A stretch of DNA of 59,569 bases from assembly GCF_003339685.1 (NCBI RefSeq), contig NZ_QPKI01000027.1:1-59569 (forward strand). Reading direction: 5' to 3'. The DNA comes from Halomonas sp. DQ26W (lineage in GTDB: Bacteria; Pseudomonadota; Gammaproteobacteria; Pseudomonadales; Halomonadaceae). This document shows positions 25,334 to 33,598 of this stretch, piece after piece. Made by a program: the position numbers and the translations under genes. The notes below the pieces were generated by a model. It ran no database searches and was not told where the DNA came from. It saw nothing but the letters and a program-made list of their open reading frames with translations. How positions within the stretch are numbered: the first letter of the stretch is position 1; the number at the start of each line of letters is the position of its first letter.

Positions 25334-26989
25334 TCAGTTACGCAGACCGAGGATGGTATCGAAGACCGTGGAAGCGGTATCGATCACCCGGGCGTTGGCA
25401 GAGTAGAACTGCTGGTAGCGGATCAGGTTGGCCGCCTCCTCATCCAGGTTGACCCCGGACTCCGACTGCTGCACCGCCTTGAGCTGCGCGGTTAGACCCT
25501 GGCGGGCATCGAGGTTGACCTGAACGATATTGGCCTGGTTGCCCACATCGCTGACCATGCCACCGTAGGCCTGGCTGAGCGACGACCGGCCAGCCACCAT
25601 CGCCTGGCTCTGCAGATTCTGCAGGGCCAGGGCGTTGCGGTTATCCCCGGTGCCGGTGAGGCTCCCATCATCATTCGGTTGAGCCGCGGCGATCTTGTCC
25701 AGATCGATGATCTGCGATTCCATGTTGGCCGTGGCACGGCGAACCGGTTGGACCTCATAGCGATTACCATTGTCTGGCGTATCGCTGAATTCCAAAGTGA
25801 TGCCTCCGAAGCCCAGCGTCCTGTCTCCAGCGTTCCAGTCGACCTGATTCTCAGCCAGTTGCTGGCCATTGTCCTTGCGGAAGACCTGGGGTGGATCGGC
25901 TGGATCGCCAAAACGCACCGTGTAGTCGGTCGCGCGCAGCTGGTCGATATTGGCCGCATCGAAGCTCGTGCCGACAACTTCCGCCCCACCGGTATTGTGC
26001 GGGTAGGAGTAGGCCTGTGGCTTACCGATGCTGAAGAAGTCGGCGCCCTGGTTACCATCGAGATCATGCCCCAGGCGGTGCTGCTCATTGAAACCGACAA
26101 CCAGGGATACGGCCAGCTGGCCGATCTGGTTCTGGGTCTTGTCCAGGGTCTCGGCGCGAAAGGTCATCAGGCCACCCAGAGTGCCACCCTTGATGGTGTC
26201 CTCGGGCATGGCCACCAGGTTGCCACCGGAATCTCGGTAGCCGAGCACGGTGCGCTGCGGATCGTTCGGCGCATCCATGAATTGCAGGCGATAGTGATTG
26301 GTGCCGGCCACCAGCGGTTGCCCATTGGGCAGGCTGATGTTGTAAGACTTGCCGTCCTGGATGTTGAGCCGTACATCCATGCGCTCGCTGAGTTCATGCA
26401 CCAGTTGGTCGCGCTGGTTGAGCAGGCTGTTGGGCGCCTCGCCGCTGCGCGCACGGGCCAGGGTGATCTCGCGATTGAGGGTCGCCAGCTGCTCTGTCGT
26501 GTTGTTGATCTGGGTGACCTCGTCACTGATCTGGCCGTTGATGCCCTGCTGCATGTCCTGCAAGTAGCCATCAAAGGCTCGGAACTGGGCGGTCAGCGTA
26601 TTGGCGGTACCAATCACGCTTTGACGGGCGGCGGGATCAGACGGGGCGCTGGCCAGGTCCTCCAGGGAAGAGAAGAAGTTCTGCATCAGCGGCGCCAGGC
26701 CCGCCTCCCGGTCGGCCAGCAGGTTGTCGATCTGGCTGATCTGGTTCTCGTAGGCTGCAAGCGCACTGGACGAGCTGGTCGCGGCATTCAACTGCGAAGC
26801 CACGAACTGGCTGAACTGACGCTGGATGTCGTTGACTTGTACGCCGCCTACGGTAGCGCCCTGCTCGCCCAGAACCGTCAGTTCACGATTGTAGCCCGGC
26901 GTATAGACGTTGCTGATGTTGTTGCTGGTGGTATTCAGCGCATTCTGAGCGGCATTCAGGCCGCTGAGACCGATAGAGAACATGCTCAT
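25334..26989 (-). CDS. flgK: Flagellar hook-associated protein 1
   Basis: 551 residues from MSMFSIGLSGLNAAQNALNT at 26989, with GGAAAC upstream; the frame runs seven codons further but homology starts here. First junction protein on the distal hook. The N-terminal rod/hook signature NTTSNNISNVYTPGYNRE and the C-terminal GVNLDEEAANLIRYQQFYSANARVI are diagnostic. Transcription should begin at the sigma-28 promoter 30 bp upstream (27019-27045), so flgKL is a late transcript separable from flgBCDEFGHIJ. A palindromic repeat copy sits between this promoter and flgJ. Confidence 0.96.
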   Translation of the reverse strand: MSMFSIGLSGLNAAQNALNTTSNNISNVYTPGYNRELTVLGEQGATVGGVQVNDIQRQFSQFVASQLNAATSSSSALAAYENQISQIDNLLADREAGLAPLMQNFFSSLEDLASAPSDPAARQSVIGTANTLTAQFRAFDGYLQDMQQGINGQISDEVTQINNTTEQLATLNREITLARARSGEAPNSLLNQRDQLVHELSERMDVRLNIQDGKSYNISLPNGQPLVAGTNHYRLQFMDAPNDPQRTVLGYRDSGGNLVAMPEDTIKGGTLGGLMTFRAETLDKTQNQIGQLAVSLVVGFNEQHRLGHDLDGNQGADFFSIGKPQAYSYPHNTGGAEVVGTSFDAANIDQLRATDYTVRFGDPADPPQVFRKDNGQQLAENQVDWNAGDRTLGFGGITLEFSDTPDNGNRYEVQPVRRATANMESQIIDLDKIAAAQPNDDGSLTGTGDNRNALALQNLQSQAMVAGRSSLSQAYGGMVSDVGNQANIVQVNLDARQGLTAQLKAVQQSESGVNLDEEAANLIRYQQFYSANARVIDTASTVFDTILGLRN

Positions 26990-27018
26990 GGTGTTGTTTC
27001 CTTTCGCCAATGTCCGAG

Positions 27019-27045
27019 TTATCGGCCCTTAAACCCAAAACTTTA
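27019..27045 (-). promoter_or_regulatory. Sigma-28 (FliA) promoter of flgKL
   Basis: Minus strand: TAAA (27045-27042), 15-bp spacer, GCCGATAA (27026-27019). This is an exact match to the enterobacterial FliA consensus TAAA-N15-GCCGATAA. Confidence 0.9.
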
Positions 27046-27052
27046 GACTCTT

Positions 27053-27302
27053 CGCAGACTGACGTGTAACGGCAAGGGATGTGATGGCCGCACTGTCGGA
27101 GCAGCTTTAGCTCGCGACTGGAGGCTGAAAGCCTCCTGGCAGTGTTGCCTATGCTGGCGACTATCGCTGGCGGTGCGGTCTCCGCCAAGGCGCCTGGCGG
27201 CGCCAGTCGCGATGGGAACTCGGAGCGCCGAACCGAGCGCTCCAACACGCGCCCTTCCACAATACAGCCAGCCGAACGGATTCACGCCAGTCTGCGATGA
27301 AT
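27053..27302. repeat. Single palindromic repeat unit with inverted terminal motifs, between flgJ and flgK
   Basis: One complete core of the dispersed family (CTTTAGCTCGCGACTGGAGG ... GGCGCCTGGCGGCGCC ... CAGTCGCGATGGG), with the long head containing GGAGCGCCGAACCGAGCGCTCC. Unlike the arrays, both outer ends are visible: GCAGACTGACGTGTAA on the left and TTCACGCCAGTCTGC on the right are inverted copies of each other. This suggests that the whole 250 bp is one insertion unit. It lies between the flgJ stop region and the flgKL promoter. Confidence 0.85.
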
Positions 27303-27316
27303 CGAACTTTAGCACC

Positions 27317-28450
27317 TCAGTAGCGCAGGAAGACTAACGAATCATTGCCACCCTGGGCGACCTGCGGCCCCATGGTGTTCATGATCGCTATCAGCTTGTC
27401 AGCGTAGGCCGGGTCGGTGGCATAGCCCCCGGCCTGCAGCGCCCTGGCCGCCTGCTCGGCGCTATTCGCCCGGGTCACTTCCGCGTAGCGCGGGTTGTTG
27501 CCGATCAGCCGTGCGTAGTCGGTAAAGGCCTCCTCGAAGGAACCGTAGACACGAAAGGCGTCAACCACTCGGGTACGCTTGCCATTGATGTACTCGTGGG
27601 TCGTCACGTCCGTGGTGGGCCCGCGCCAGCTGCTGCCGGCCTTGATGCCGAAGAGGTTGTGGCTGTTGCTGCCATCGGCCCTGGCGATCTCGTGGCGCCC
27701 CCAGCCGGTTTCCAGCGCCGCCTGGGCCAGGATCAATTCCGCAGGCACGCCTGTTTGCCGGCTTGCCGCCTGGGCGGGGGCCGTCAGTTGGTCCATGAAA
27801 CGCTTGACGTGCTCGCCGCTCTGGCCGCGACTGCGTAAATCGGCTTGGCTGGCCTTAGTAGCCGTGGCGTTACGCTGAGGCTCTGTGCCTGCTGCTGCCG
27901 CCGTCACCGGGATGGCATCCACGGCGGACATGAAGCCCCCGCGCTCGATTTCCAGCTCATCGAGGAAGCTCGCGGGCAGCGCTTCGACCATGCTGTCGGC
28001 ACGGTGTGCGTCGTCGATCTCATCCTCTGCGCTATCGCCTTCGGCTGGCTGCAGGGCGTCCTTCAGCACCCGCGGCGTTCCGCGGGGTATGCCGGCAATC
28101 AGCTCGTTGAGTTCACGATCGGCGTCCTGGGTCTGGCGACCCGCCCCAACACCCTGGCTCTGCAGCTGGGCGACGAGATGATCGGCCAAACCGATGCCAC
28201 GCCCGGCCATGGTCTGGGCCCACTGCTGATCGAGCATCGACTGGTAGAACTCGGTCTGCTCGCTGTCGAGCAGGCCGGTGGTTGGGGTGGCATCGCGCAT
28301 GCTCTTGAGCATCATCTGCAGGAAGAGCGCCTCGAATTGCTGGGCGGCACCCTTCAATCCGGCGGCTTCGTCGTTGCGTGCAGTGTGCTTGAGGCGCTCG
28401 AGGCCCTGGACATCGAGGGCGAACTGGCTACTGAAGTCCTGGATGCTCAT
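27317..28450 (-). CDS. flgJ: Rod-cap protein and peptidoglycan hydrolase FlgJ
   Basis: 377 residues. The N-terminal rod-scaffold domain (residues 1-110) has QQFEALFLQMMLKSMRDATP and FYQSMLDQQWAQTMAGRGIGLAD. A variable linker follows. The C-terminal glucosaminidase domain has ILAQAALETGWGRHEI with the catalytic Glu, SHNLFGIKAGSSW and AFRVYGSFEEAFTDYARLI. It clears cell-wall glycan for the growing rod in the periplasm. Its ATG overlaps the flgI stop by one base (position 28450), so the two are translationally coupled. Confidence 0.96.
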   Translation of the reverse strand: MSIQDFSSQFALDVQGLERLKHTARNDEAAGLKGAAQQFEALFLQMMLKSMRDATPTTGLLDSEQTEFYQSMLDQQWAQTMAGRGIGLADHLVAQLQSQGVGAGRQTQDADRELNELIAGIPRGTPRVLKDALQPAEGDSAEDEIDDAHRADSMVEALPASFLDELEIERGGFMSAVDAIPVTAAAAGTEPQRNATATKASQADLRSRGQSGEHVKRFMDQLTAPAQAASRQTGVPAELILAQAALETGWGRHEIARADGSNSHNLFGIKAGSSWRGPTTDVTTHEYINGKRTRVVDAFRVYGSFEEAFTDYARLIGNNPRYAEVTRANSAEQAARALQAGGYATDPAYADKLIAIMNTMGPQVAQGGNDSLVFLRY

Positions 28451-29601
28451 CAGATGATCTCCAGGTCGGCACGCAGCGAGCCGGAGGCCTTGAGCGCCTC
28501 GAGAATCGACATCAGGTCGCTTGGCGTGGCGCCCAACGCATTGAGTGCGTTGACGACGTCGACCAGATCGGCCCCCTCGACCACACGCAGATAGGCATCC
28601 TGCTCCTGGATCTCGATTTCGGTGTCGGGCACTACCACGGTTTCGCCGTCGCCGAACGGTGCGGGCTGGCTGACCAGGAAGCGGGTATCGATGACAATGG
28701 AGAGATTGCCATGGGCCACGGCGGCACGGCGCAGGGTCACCGCACTGTTCATCACCACCGACCCGGTGCGGGCATTGAAGACCACCTTGGCCGGCGCCTC
28801 CATGGGCGTTACCCGGATATTCTCGACCTGAGCCATGAAGTTGACCCGTGAGTTGTCGTTCATGGGGCCGTCCAGGGCGATGACCCGGGAGTTGCGGGCG
28901 GCGGCCACCGGTCGGCCGAATTCGCTGTTGATGGCGTTGACCACACGCTGGGCGGTGCCGAAGTCGGCCTGTTTCAGCTCCAGCTCAAGCAGCCCCGCCT
29001 CGGCGCCCAGGTTGAGTGGCACTTCCCGCTCCACCATGGCGCCTCCGGGGATACGCCCACCGGCCAGCTGATTGACCTGAACGGCGGCACCGCCGGCATC
29101 CGCACCCATGCCACCCACCAGCAGATTGCCCTGGGCAATGGCGTAGGTGTCACCATCGGCACCCTTGAGAGGCGTCATCAGCAGGGTACCGCCACGCAGG
29201 CTGCGTGCGTTGCCGATGGAGGAGACATTGATGTCAAGCCGCTGGCCAGGGCGAGAGAACGGGGGCAGGTCGGCGGTTATCATGACAGCGGCAACGTTGC
29301 GCAGCTGCATATTAGTACCCGGGGGAACGGTGATGCCGAGTTGGGACAGCATATTGGTCAGGCTCTGGCCGGTGAAGGGGGCCTGCATGGTCTGGTCGCC
29401 AGTACCGTCCAGCCCGACCACTAGGCCATAGCCCACCAGCACGTTGTCACGCACGCCGGCGAAGTTGGCAATTTCGCGAATCCGTTCGGCCTGCACCGGC
29501 AGCGCCAGCATGCCGGCTAACAGCAGCAGCGCCAGCTTTGCCGGAAGGTGGTGTACATGTCGCCGGAGGAACATAAAGGTAAGCGTGTTGAACAGCGTCA
29601 T
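28450..29601 (-). CDS. flgI: Flagellar P-ring protein
   Basis: About 383 residues from the ATG at 29601; a GTG at 29625 and an ATG at 29574 are also in frame. A signal peptide (LALLLLAGMLALPVQA) precedes ERIREIANFAGVRDNVLVGYGLVVGLDGTGD, the family signature. GGTLLMTPLKGADG and the C-terminal LNALGATPSDLMSILEALKASGSL are typical. It is secreted by Sec and assembles the P ring around the rod in the peptidoglycan layer. It lies directly after flgH. Confidence 0.96.
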   Translation of the reverse strand: MTLFNTLTFMFLRRHVHHLPAKLALLLLAGMLALPVQAERIREIANFAGVRDNVLVGYGLVVGLDGTGDQTMQAPFTGQSLTNMLSQLGITVPPGTNMQLRNVAAVMITADLPPFSRPGQRLDINVSSIGNARSLRGGTLLMTPLKGADGDTYAIAQGNLLVGGMGADAGGAAVQVNQLAGGRIPGGAMVEREVPLNLGAEAGLLELELKQADFGTAQRVVNAINSEFGRPVAAARNSRVIALDGPMNDNSRVNFMAQVENIRVTPMEAPAKVVFNARTGSVVMNSAVTLRRAAVAHGNLSIVIDTRFLVSQPAPFGDGETVVVPDTEIEIQEQDAYLRVVEGADLVDVVNALNALGATPSDLMSILEALKASGSLRADLEII

Positions 29602-29627
29602 GCCTGAGCCTCGGTATTCGGTCACCG

Positions 29628-30317
29628 CTAAAAGGGCGATATATTGAGGAAGAATCGCTGCATCCAGCCCATGTACTGCGCTTCATTGATGTAGCCGTTA
29701 CCCACATATTCGATTCGCGCGTCGGCCACTGCCGTGGATGGCACCGTATTCTGGCCGGTGATGGTGCGCGGGTTAACCACGCCTGCGAAGCGAATGAACT
29801 CCACGCCCTGATTGATGGCGATCTGCTTCTCGCCACGCACTCGCAGGTTGCCGTTGTGCATCACCTCGAGCACCGAAACCGTAATGGTGCCGGTAAAGCT
29901 GTTGTTGGCCTGCGAACCGCCGCCACCGTTGAAGGTACTGGAACCGGATAGATCGAAGCCGTACTCGGCCAGACGCTCTAGCGCATCGGGCAATTCGGCC
30001 AGATTCAGGTTGGCCGACCCGTTGCGGTTCATGTTGGACTGGGAGTTCTTGCTGGCGCTGACCTCCTCGTCAAGCACGATGGTGAGGATATCGCCGACCA
30101 TCCGCGGGCGCCGATCCTCGAACAGCGGCTGGGAACCACGATGCGCCTGGTAGATCGAGCCGTTGGCCAGGCGAGGCGGCGGCTCCATGATGGCGATCTG
30201 CTCCTGCTCTCCCACCACGGAGGCGCGAGGAACCTGTGCGCAGCCACCCAGGACCAGCGCCGCCAGGGCGAGGAGAACCAGGAGCAAACTCGATGTCGAA
30301 AAACCCGCGCCTTTCAT
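29628..30317 (-). CDS. flgH: Flagellar L-ring lipoprotein
   Basis: 229 residues from the ATG at 30317, which places a lipobox LVLGGC at residues 21-26; an upstream ATG at 30356 would lengthen the signal. Diagnostic stretches are [28 protein letters not shown] (split across residues 55-85), [20 protein letters not shown] and [21 protein letters not shown]. It forms the outer-membrane L ring. It is followed by flgI within about 26 bp. Confidence 0.95.
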   Translation of the reverse strand: MKGAGFSTSSLLLVLLALAALVLGGCAQVPRASVVGEQEQIAIMEPPPRLANGSIYQAHRGSQPLFEDRRPRMVGDILTIVLDEEVSASKNSQSNMNRNGSANLNLAELPDALERLAEYGFDLSGSSTFNGGGGSQANNSFTGTITVSVLEVMHNGNLRVRGEKQIAINQGVEFIRFAGVVNPRTITGQNTVPSTAVADARIEYVGNGYINEAQYMGWMQRFFLNISPF

Positions 30318-30367
30318 GCTTGCTCGCTTCCCGTAGCAGGGAGTGGTAATCGTCATGCCGTCGTCTG

Positions 30368-31150
30368 TCAGAGCTGGCTCAGCCGGGAGAGCATTTCGTC
30401 GCTGGTCTGCACGGCACGGCTATTGATCTCATAAGCCCGCTGGGTCTGGATCATGCTGACCATCTCCTCCACCACGTTGACGTTGGAGGTTTCTACATAG
30501 CCTTGGAACAAGCGACCGGCGCCATTCATGCCCGGCATGGCCTCGTTACGGGGTCCCGAGGAGGTGGTTTCCCGGTAGAGGTTGCCGCCGATGCTTTCGA
30601 GACCGGTCGCATTAACGAAGGTCGAAATGGTGACCTGGCCTATTTCCAGTGCCTGGTTCACACCGGGCTGGGTCACCGAGACGATGCCGTCTTCCCCGAT
30701 GGAGATCGACAGGGCATTGTCAGGAATGATGATGGCCGGCTCCAGCGGGTAGCCGTTGGCGTTGACCATCTGGCCGTTCTCGTTGAGCTGGAAGCTGCCG
30801 TCACGGGTGTAGGCCGTGGAGCCATCCGGCATCAGCACCTGGAAGAAACCGTTGCCGTTGATCGCCAGGTCGCGGGAGTTCTGGGTCTGCTCAAGCCCAC
30901 CCTGAGTGTGCAGGCGCTCGGTGGCAACCGGTCGTACACCGGAACCCACCTGCATGCCGGAAGGCAAACGGTTCTGCACATCGTTCTGCGCACCGGGTTG
31001 CCGCAGGTTCTGATAGAGAAGATCCTCGAACACCGCCCGCGAACGCTTGAAGCCATTGGTGCTGACGTTGGCCAGGTTGTTGGAGATGACGTCCAGCTTG
31101 ACCTGCTGGGATTCCAGGCCAGTCTTGGCCGTCCAAAGCGACTTGATCAT
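30368..31150 (-). CDS. flgG: Distal rod protein
   Basis: 260 residues, the standard FlgG length. [20 protein letters not shown] and [21 protein letters not shown] form the N-terminal rod signature, [24 protein letters not shown] is the core, and [20 protein letters not shown] the C-terminal signature. AGAGGAAAC lies upstream of the ATG. A 21-bp tandem repeat (31220-31345) fills most of the gap to flgF, so tight translational coupling to flgF is unlikely. Confidence 0.97.
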   Translation of the reverse strand: MIKSLWTAKTGLESQQVKLDVISNNLANVSTNGFKRSRAVFEDLLYQNLRQPGAQNDVQNRLPSGMQVGSGVRPVATERLHTQGGLEQTQNSRDLAINGNGFFQVLMPDGSTAYTRDGSFQLNENGQMVNANGYPLEPAIIIPDNALSISIGEDGIVSVTQPGVNQALEIGQVTISTFVNATGLESIGGNLYRETTSSGPRNEAMPGMNGAGRLFQGYVETSNVNVVEEMVSMIQTQRAYEINSRAVQTSDEMLSRLSQL

Positions 31151-31219
31151 ATTCGTTTCCTCTCACACCGCTCGAAAAGTACCTTGCTGTCAGGCCATCA
31201 GCTTTAGTAGAAAACCAGC

Positions 31220-31363
31220 CGCTGTGTATGGAGAGCCCTCAGCCGTGTATGGAGAGCCCTCAGCTGTGTATGGAGAGCCCTCAGCTGTGTATGGAGAACC
31301 CTCAACCCTGAATGGAGAGCCCTCAGCTGTGTATGGAGAACCCTCAACCCTGAATGGAAAGCA
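31220..31363. repeat. 21-bp tandem repeat, six full copies plus the source copy in flgF
   Basis: Full copies start at 31220, 31241, 31262, 31283, 31304 and 31325; the seventh, partial copy (31346-31363) is the 3' end of flgF. On the minus strand each copy contains TGAGGG(C/T)TCTCCAT(A/T)CA. In the flgF frame each copy therefore again encodes a stop followed by a version of LSIQG. Two variants alternate: one with CCATTCAGGGTT, like flgF, and one with CCATACACAGCT. Confidence 0.95.
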
Positions 31364-32099
31364 GGTTGTTGGCCCGCTGGGCATTTTCATCAGCGGTGCT
31401 GATCACTTTCATCTGCATTTCATAGCGCCGCGCCACGTCGATCATCGAAACCATCGCCTCGATGGCGCTGACGTTGCTGCCCTCCAGGGCACCACTGGCG
31501 ACCCTGGCATTCTCGTCGGCGGGCAACACCGCCACTGCACCGTTGGCATCGGGAGCCGGGCGGAAGAGACCGTCATCGCCACGCAACATCGCCTGTTCAG
31601 GGGTGACCAGCTTGATACGCCCCATATCCACCAGCGCCTCTGGGTTCTCCCCTTCGCCGATGCCGCTGAGGGTACCGTCGGCACCTACCGATAGGCTGGC
31701 ACCCAGTTGCACGACAATCGGTCCGCCATCGCCGACCACCGGTCGCCCTATCACGGAAACCAGACCATCGCCATCGACTTCCAGGTCGCCCCGCCGGGTA
31801 TAAGCCTCGGTGCCGTCGTCAGCCTGCACGGCGATCCAGGCGTCGCCTTCCAGCGCGATATCAAGGGGCCGTCCGGTGTGGTTGATGGGGCCCGGCGAGA
31901 AGTCGCTGCCCGGCGTGGTTGCCGCGACCGACACTCGGGTCGGCAGTGCCCCTTCGCCCTGTACCGGCACGGCGCGCATGGCATGCAGCTGGGCGCGGAA
32001 CCCGGCAGTGGACACGTTCGACAGGTTGTGGCTGACCACCGCCTGCTGGTCCATGCTCTGCTTGGCCCCGCTCATGGCGGTATAGAGAATGCGATCCAT
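31344..32099 (-). CDS. flgF: Proximal rod protein
   Basis: 251 residues. MDRILYTAMSGAKQSMDQQA and VVSHNLSNVSTAGFRAQLHA are the rod-protein N-terminus; GRPLDIALEGDAWIAVQADDGTEAYTRRG is the core; NVSAIEAMVSMIDVARRYEMQM the C-terminal signature. AAGGGAG lies upstream of the ATG. Both flanks are unusual: a MITE-like inverted repeat lies upstream, between flgE and flgF, and its 3' end has been copied tandemly downstream. Confidence 0.96.
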   Translation of the reverse strand: MDRILYTAMSGAKQSMDQQAVVSHNLSNVSTAGFRAQLHAMRAVPVQGEGALPTRVSVAATTPGSDFSPGPINHTGRPLDIALEGDAWIAVQADDGTEAYTRRGDLEVDGDGLVSVIGRPVVGDGGPIVVQLGASLSVGADGTLSGIGEGENPEALVDMGRIKLVTPEQAMLRGDDGLFRPAPDANGAVAVLPADENARVASGALEGSNVSAIEAMVSMIDVARRYEMQMKVISTADENAQRANNLLSIQG

Positions 32100-32122
32100 G
32101 GATTGGCTCCCTTAGCGCTCAG

Positions 32123-32268
32123 AGGAAACGCTGAACAAATTGCCGAGCGAGAGGAAGCGCAAGGCGCACGGAGCACAGGACCCGGAGCATATGGGGTATA
32201 TGTGAGGATTCCGCGCACCGCGCAACGCAGCGATTCACTCGTGTAGGCATTTGTGCAGTGTTTCCTTA
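32123..32268. mobile_element. MITE-like inverted-repeat element between flgE and flgF
   Basis: About 145 bp, non-coding, one long imperfect palindrome. Outer arms: AGGAAACGCTGAACAAAT on the left and, inverted on the right, AGGAAACACTGCACAAAT. Inner arms (AGCGCAAGGCGCACGGA against GCGTTGCGCGGTGCGCGGA) continue the pairing to a centre near CATATGGGGTATATG. The right end coincides with the flgE TAA stop. CGCTAAG occurs at both outer edges and may be a target-site duplication. It has no transposase, so it would be non-autonomous. Confidence 0.75.
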
Positions 32269-33501
32269 GCGGAGGTTGATGGCGGTCTGCAGTAGCTCGT
32301 CCTGGGTCTTGATCGTCTGGGAGTTGGCCTGGTAGGCCCGCTGCGCCACGATCATGTCCACCAGCTCACGGGCCATGTCGACGTTGGAAGTCTCGATGGC
32401 GCCGGAGACCACGCTGCCCAACAGGCCGGTGCCCGGCGCGCCGATCAGTTCCTGGCCGGAAGCGGCACTGGCCGACCAGACATTGTCGCCGGAGGGCGTC
32501 AGCCCTTCAGGATTGCGGAAGCTGACCAGGGCTACCTGACCAGCCGGACGCGACTGCTCGTTGGAGTAGTTGCGCATGATGGTGCCGTCATCGTTGATGG
32601 TGATGCCCACCAGGGTGCCGGAGGTATAGCCGTTCTGGTTCAGGCTGCTGACCGTGGAGGTATTGCCGAACTGGGTGGTGCCGGCCAGGTTGAGATCAAA
32701 AATCAGATCATTGGGCTCACCAGCCAAGAATTCATCTTTATCGAAAGTCACATTGGCGAGCACACCGCCAGCAGGCTCTATCAGTTGTCCATTCTCGTTG
32801 AACTCAAGCAGAAATTCTTCAGCTTCACCAGCATCCATCAACGCCCGACCATCCAGGGTCATCTTGGCTGTCCACTGATTAGAGTCGACTTTTTCATAGT
32901 AGACAGTGATGTTGCGCGGATTACCCAGCGAATCGAAGACGGTAAAATTATTCGAATAGTGGTATTCGATCTCCTCACCGTTAGAGCTCTCTACGGTGCT
33001 GCGTTCGCCTCCAATCACCTTGCGCGCATCCAGGTTGAGGGTGGTTGCTACATCGGTCGTCGCGCTCGCTCCCAACTCTTCCGTCGCCACACTCAGCGGC
33101 ACCGGCTGACCACCCACCTGCACCTGGCCGGCAGCATTGAGGCCATAGCCCATGATCTGCGCACCCTGGGCGTTGACCAGGTCACCCTGCGCCGTCATCG
33201 TCAGTTGTCCGTTACGCGAGTAGACCACTTCGCCACTGGGGTCCTGGAAACGGAAGAAGCCGTCGCCGGCGATGGCCAGATCCAGGTTGCGGTTGGTGGA
33301 TTCGACATTGCCTTCATTGAAGTTCTGCAACACGGACGATACCCGGGTGCCCAGACCGACCTTAGAGCCGGCAAAAACATCCGAGAATTGCACGTTGGAG
33401 CCTTTGAAGCCCACGGTCTGGGAGTTGGCGATATTGTTGCCGATCGTGCCCAGCTTGGACGCTTGCGCATTCAGGCCGCTCAATGCTTGGGAAAAGCTCA
33501 T
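32266..33501 (-). CDS. flgE: Flagellar hook protein
   Basis: 411 residues. MSFSQALSGLNAQASKLGTI and GNNIANSQTVGFKGSNVQFSD form the N-terminal signature, AGDGFFRFQDPSGEVVYSRNG the core, and NVDMARELVDMIVAQRAYQANSQ the C-terminus, ending in INLR. It polymerises into the universal joint outside the cell, capped by FlgD. The region around residues 160-270 is the variable surface domain. The stop codon lies inside the terminal arm of the downstream MITE-like element. Confidence 0.97.
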   Translation of the reverse strand: MSFSQALSGLNAQASKLGTIGNNIANSQTVGFKGSNVQFSDVFAGSKVGLGTRVSSVLQNFNEGNVESTNRNLDLAIAGDGFFRFQDPSGEVVYSRNGQLTMTAQGDLVNAQGAQIMGYGLNAAGQVQVGGQPVPLSVATEELGASATTDVATTLNLDARKVIGGERSTVESSNGEEIEYHYSNNFTVFDSLGNPRNITVYYEKVDSNQWTAKMTLDGRALMDAGEAEEFLLEFNENGQLIEPAGGVLANVTFDKDEFLAGEPNDLIFDLNLAGTTQFGNTSTVSSLNQNGYTSGTLVGITINDDGTIMRNYSNEQSRPAGQVALVSFRNPEGLTPSGDNVWSASAASGQELIGAPGTGLLGSVVSGAIETSNVDMARELVDMIVAQRAYQANSQTIKTQDELLQTAINLR

Positions 33502-33547
33502 GTTTCGTTCCTCTGCCTACCGAATATGATGCCGCTGTCGCGGTTCT

Positions 33548-33590
33548 ATTTAGGAAACCAATTTATTCAGCGCTTCCTTAGGAAACCAAT
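33548..33590. repeat. Solo end of the MITE-like element and a 13-bp direct repeat, flgE-flgD gap
   Basis: TTAGGAAACCAAT occurs at 33550-33562 and again at 33578-33590. On the minus strand the sequence between reads TAAGGAAGCGCTGAATAAAT, which matches the outer arm of the element at 32123-32268 (TAAGGAAACACTGCACAAAT). It may be a remnant or solo terminal repeat. Confidence 0.6.
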
Positions 33591-33598
33591 ATTGCGAA

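Noticed and set aside
25679..27046. 455-codon frame antisense to flgK
   Set aside because: Same reason: shadow of a conserved flagellar gene, no ribosome site.
31190..31390. Frame encoding repeated EGSPYTA heptapeptides across the 21-bp repeat
   Set aside because: The 21-bp unit makes any stop-free frame look periodic; it overlaps flgF and has no start context.
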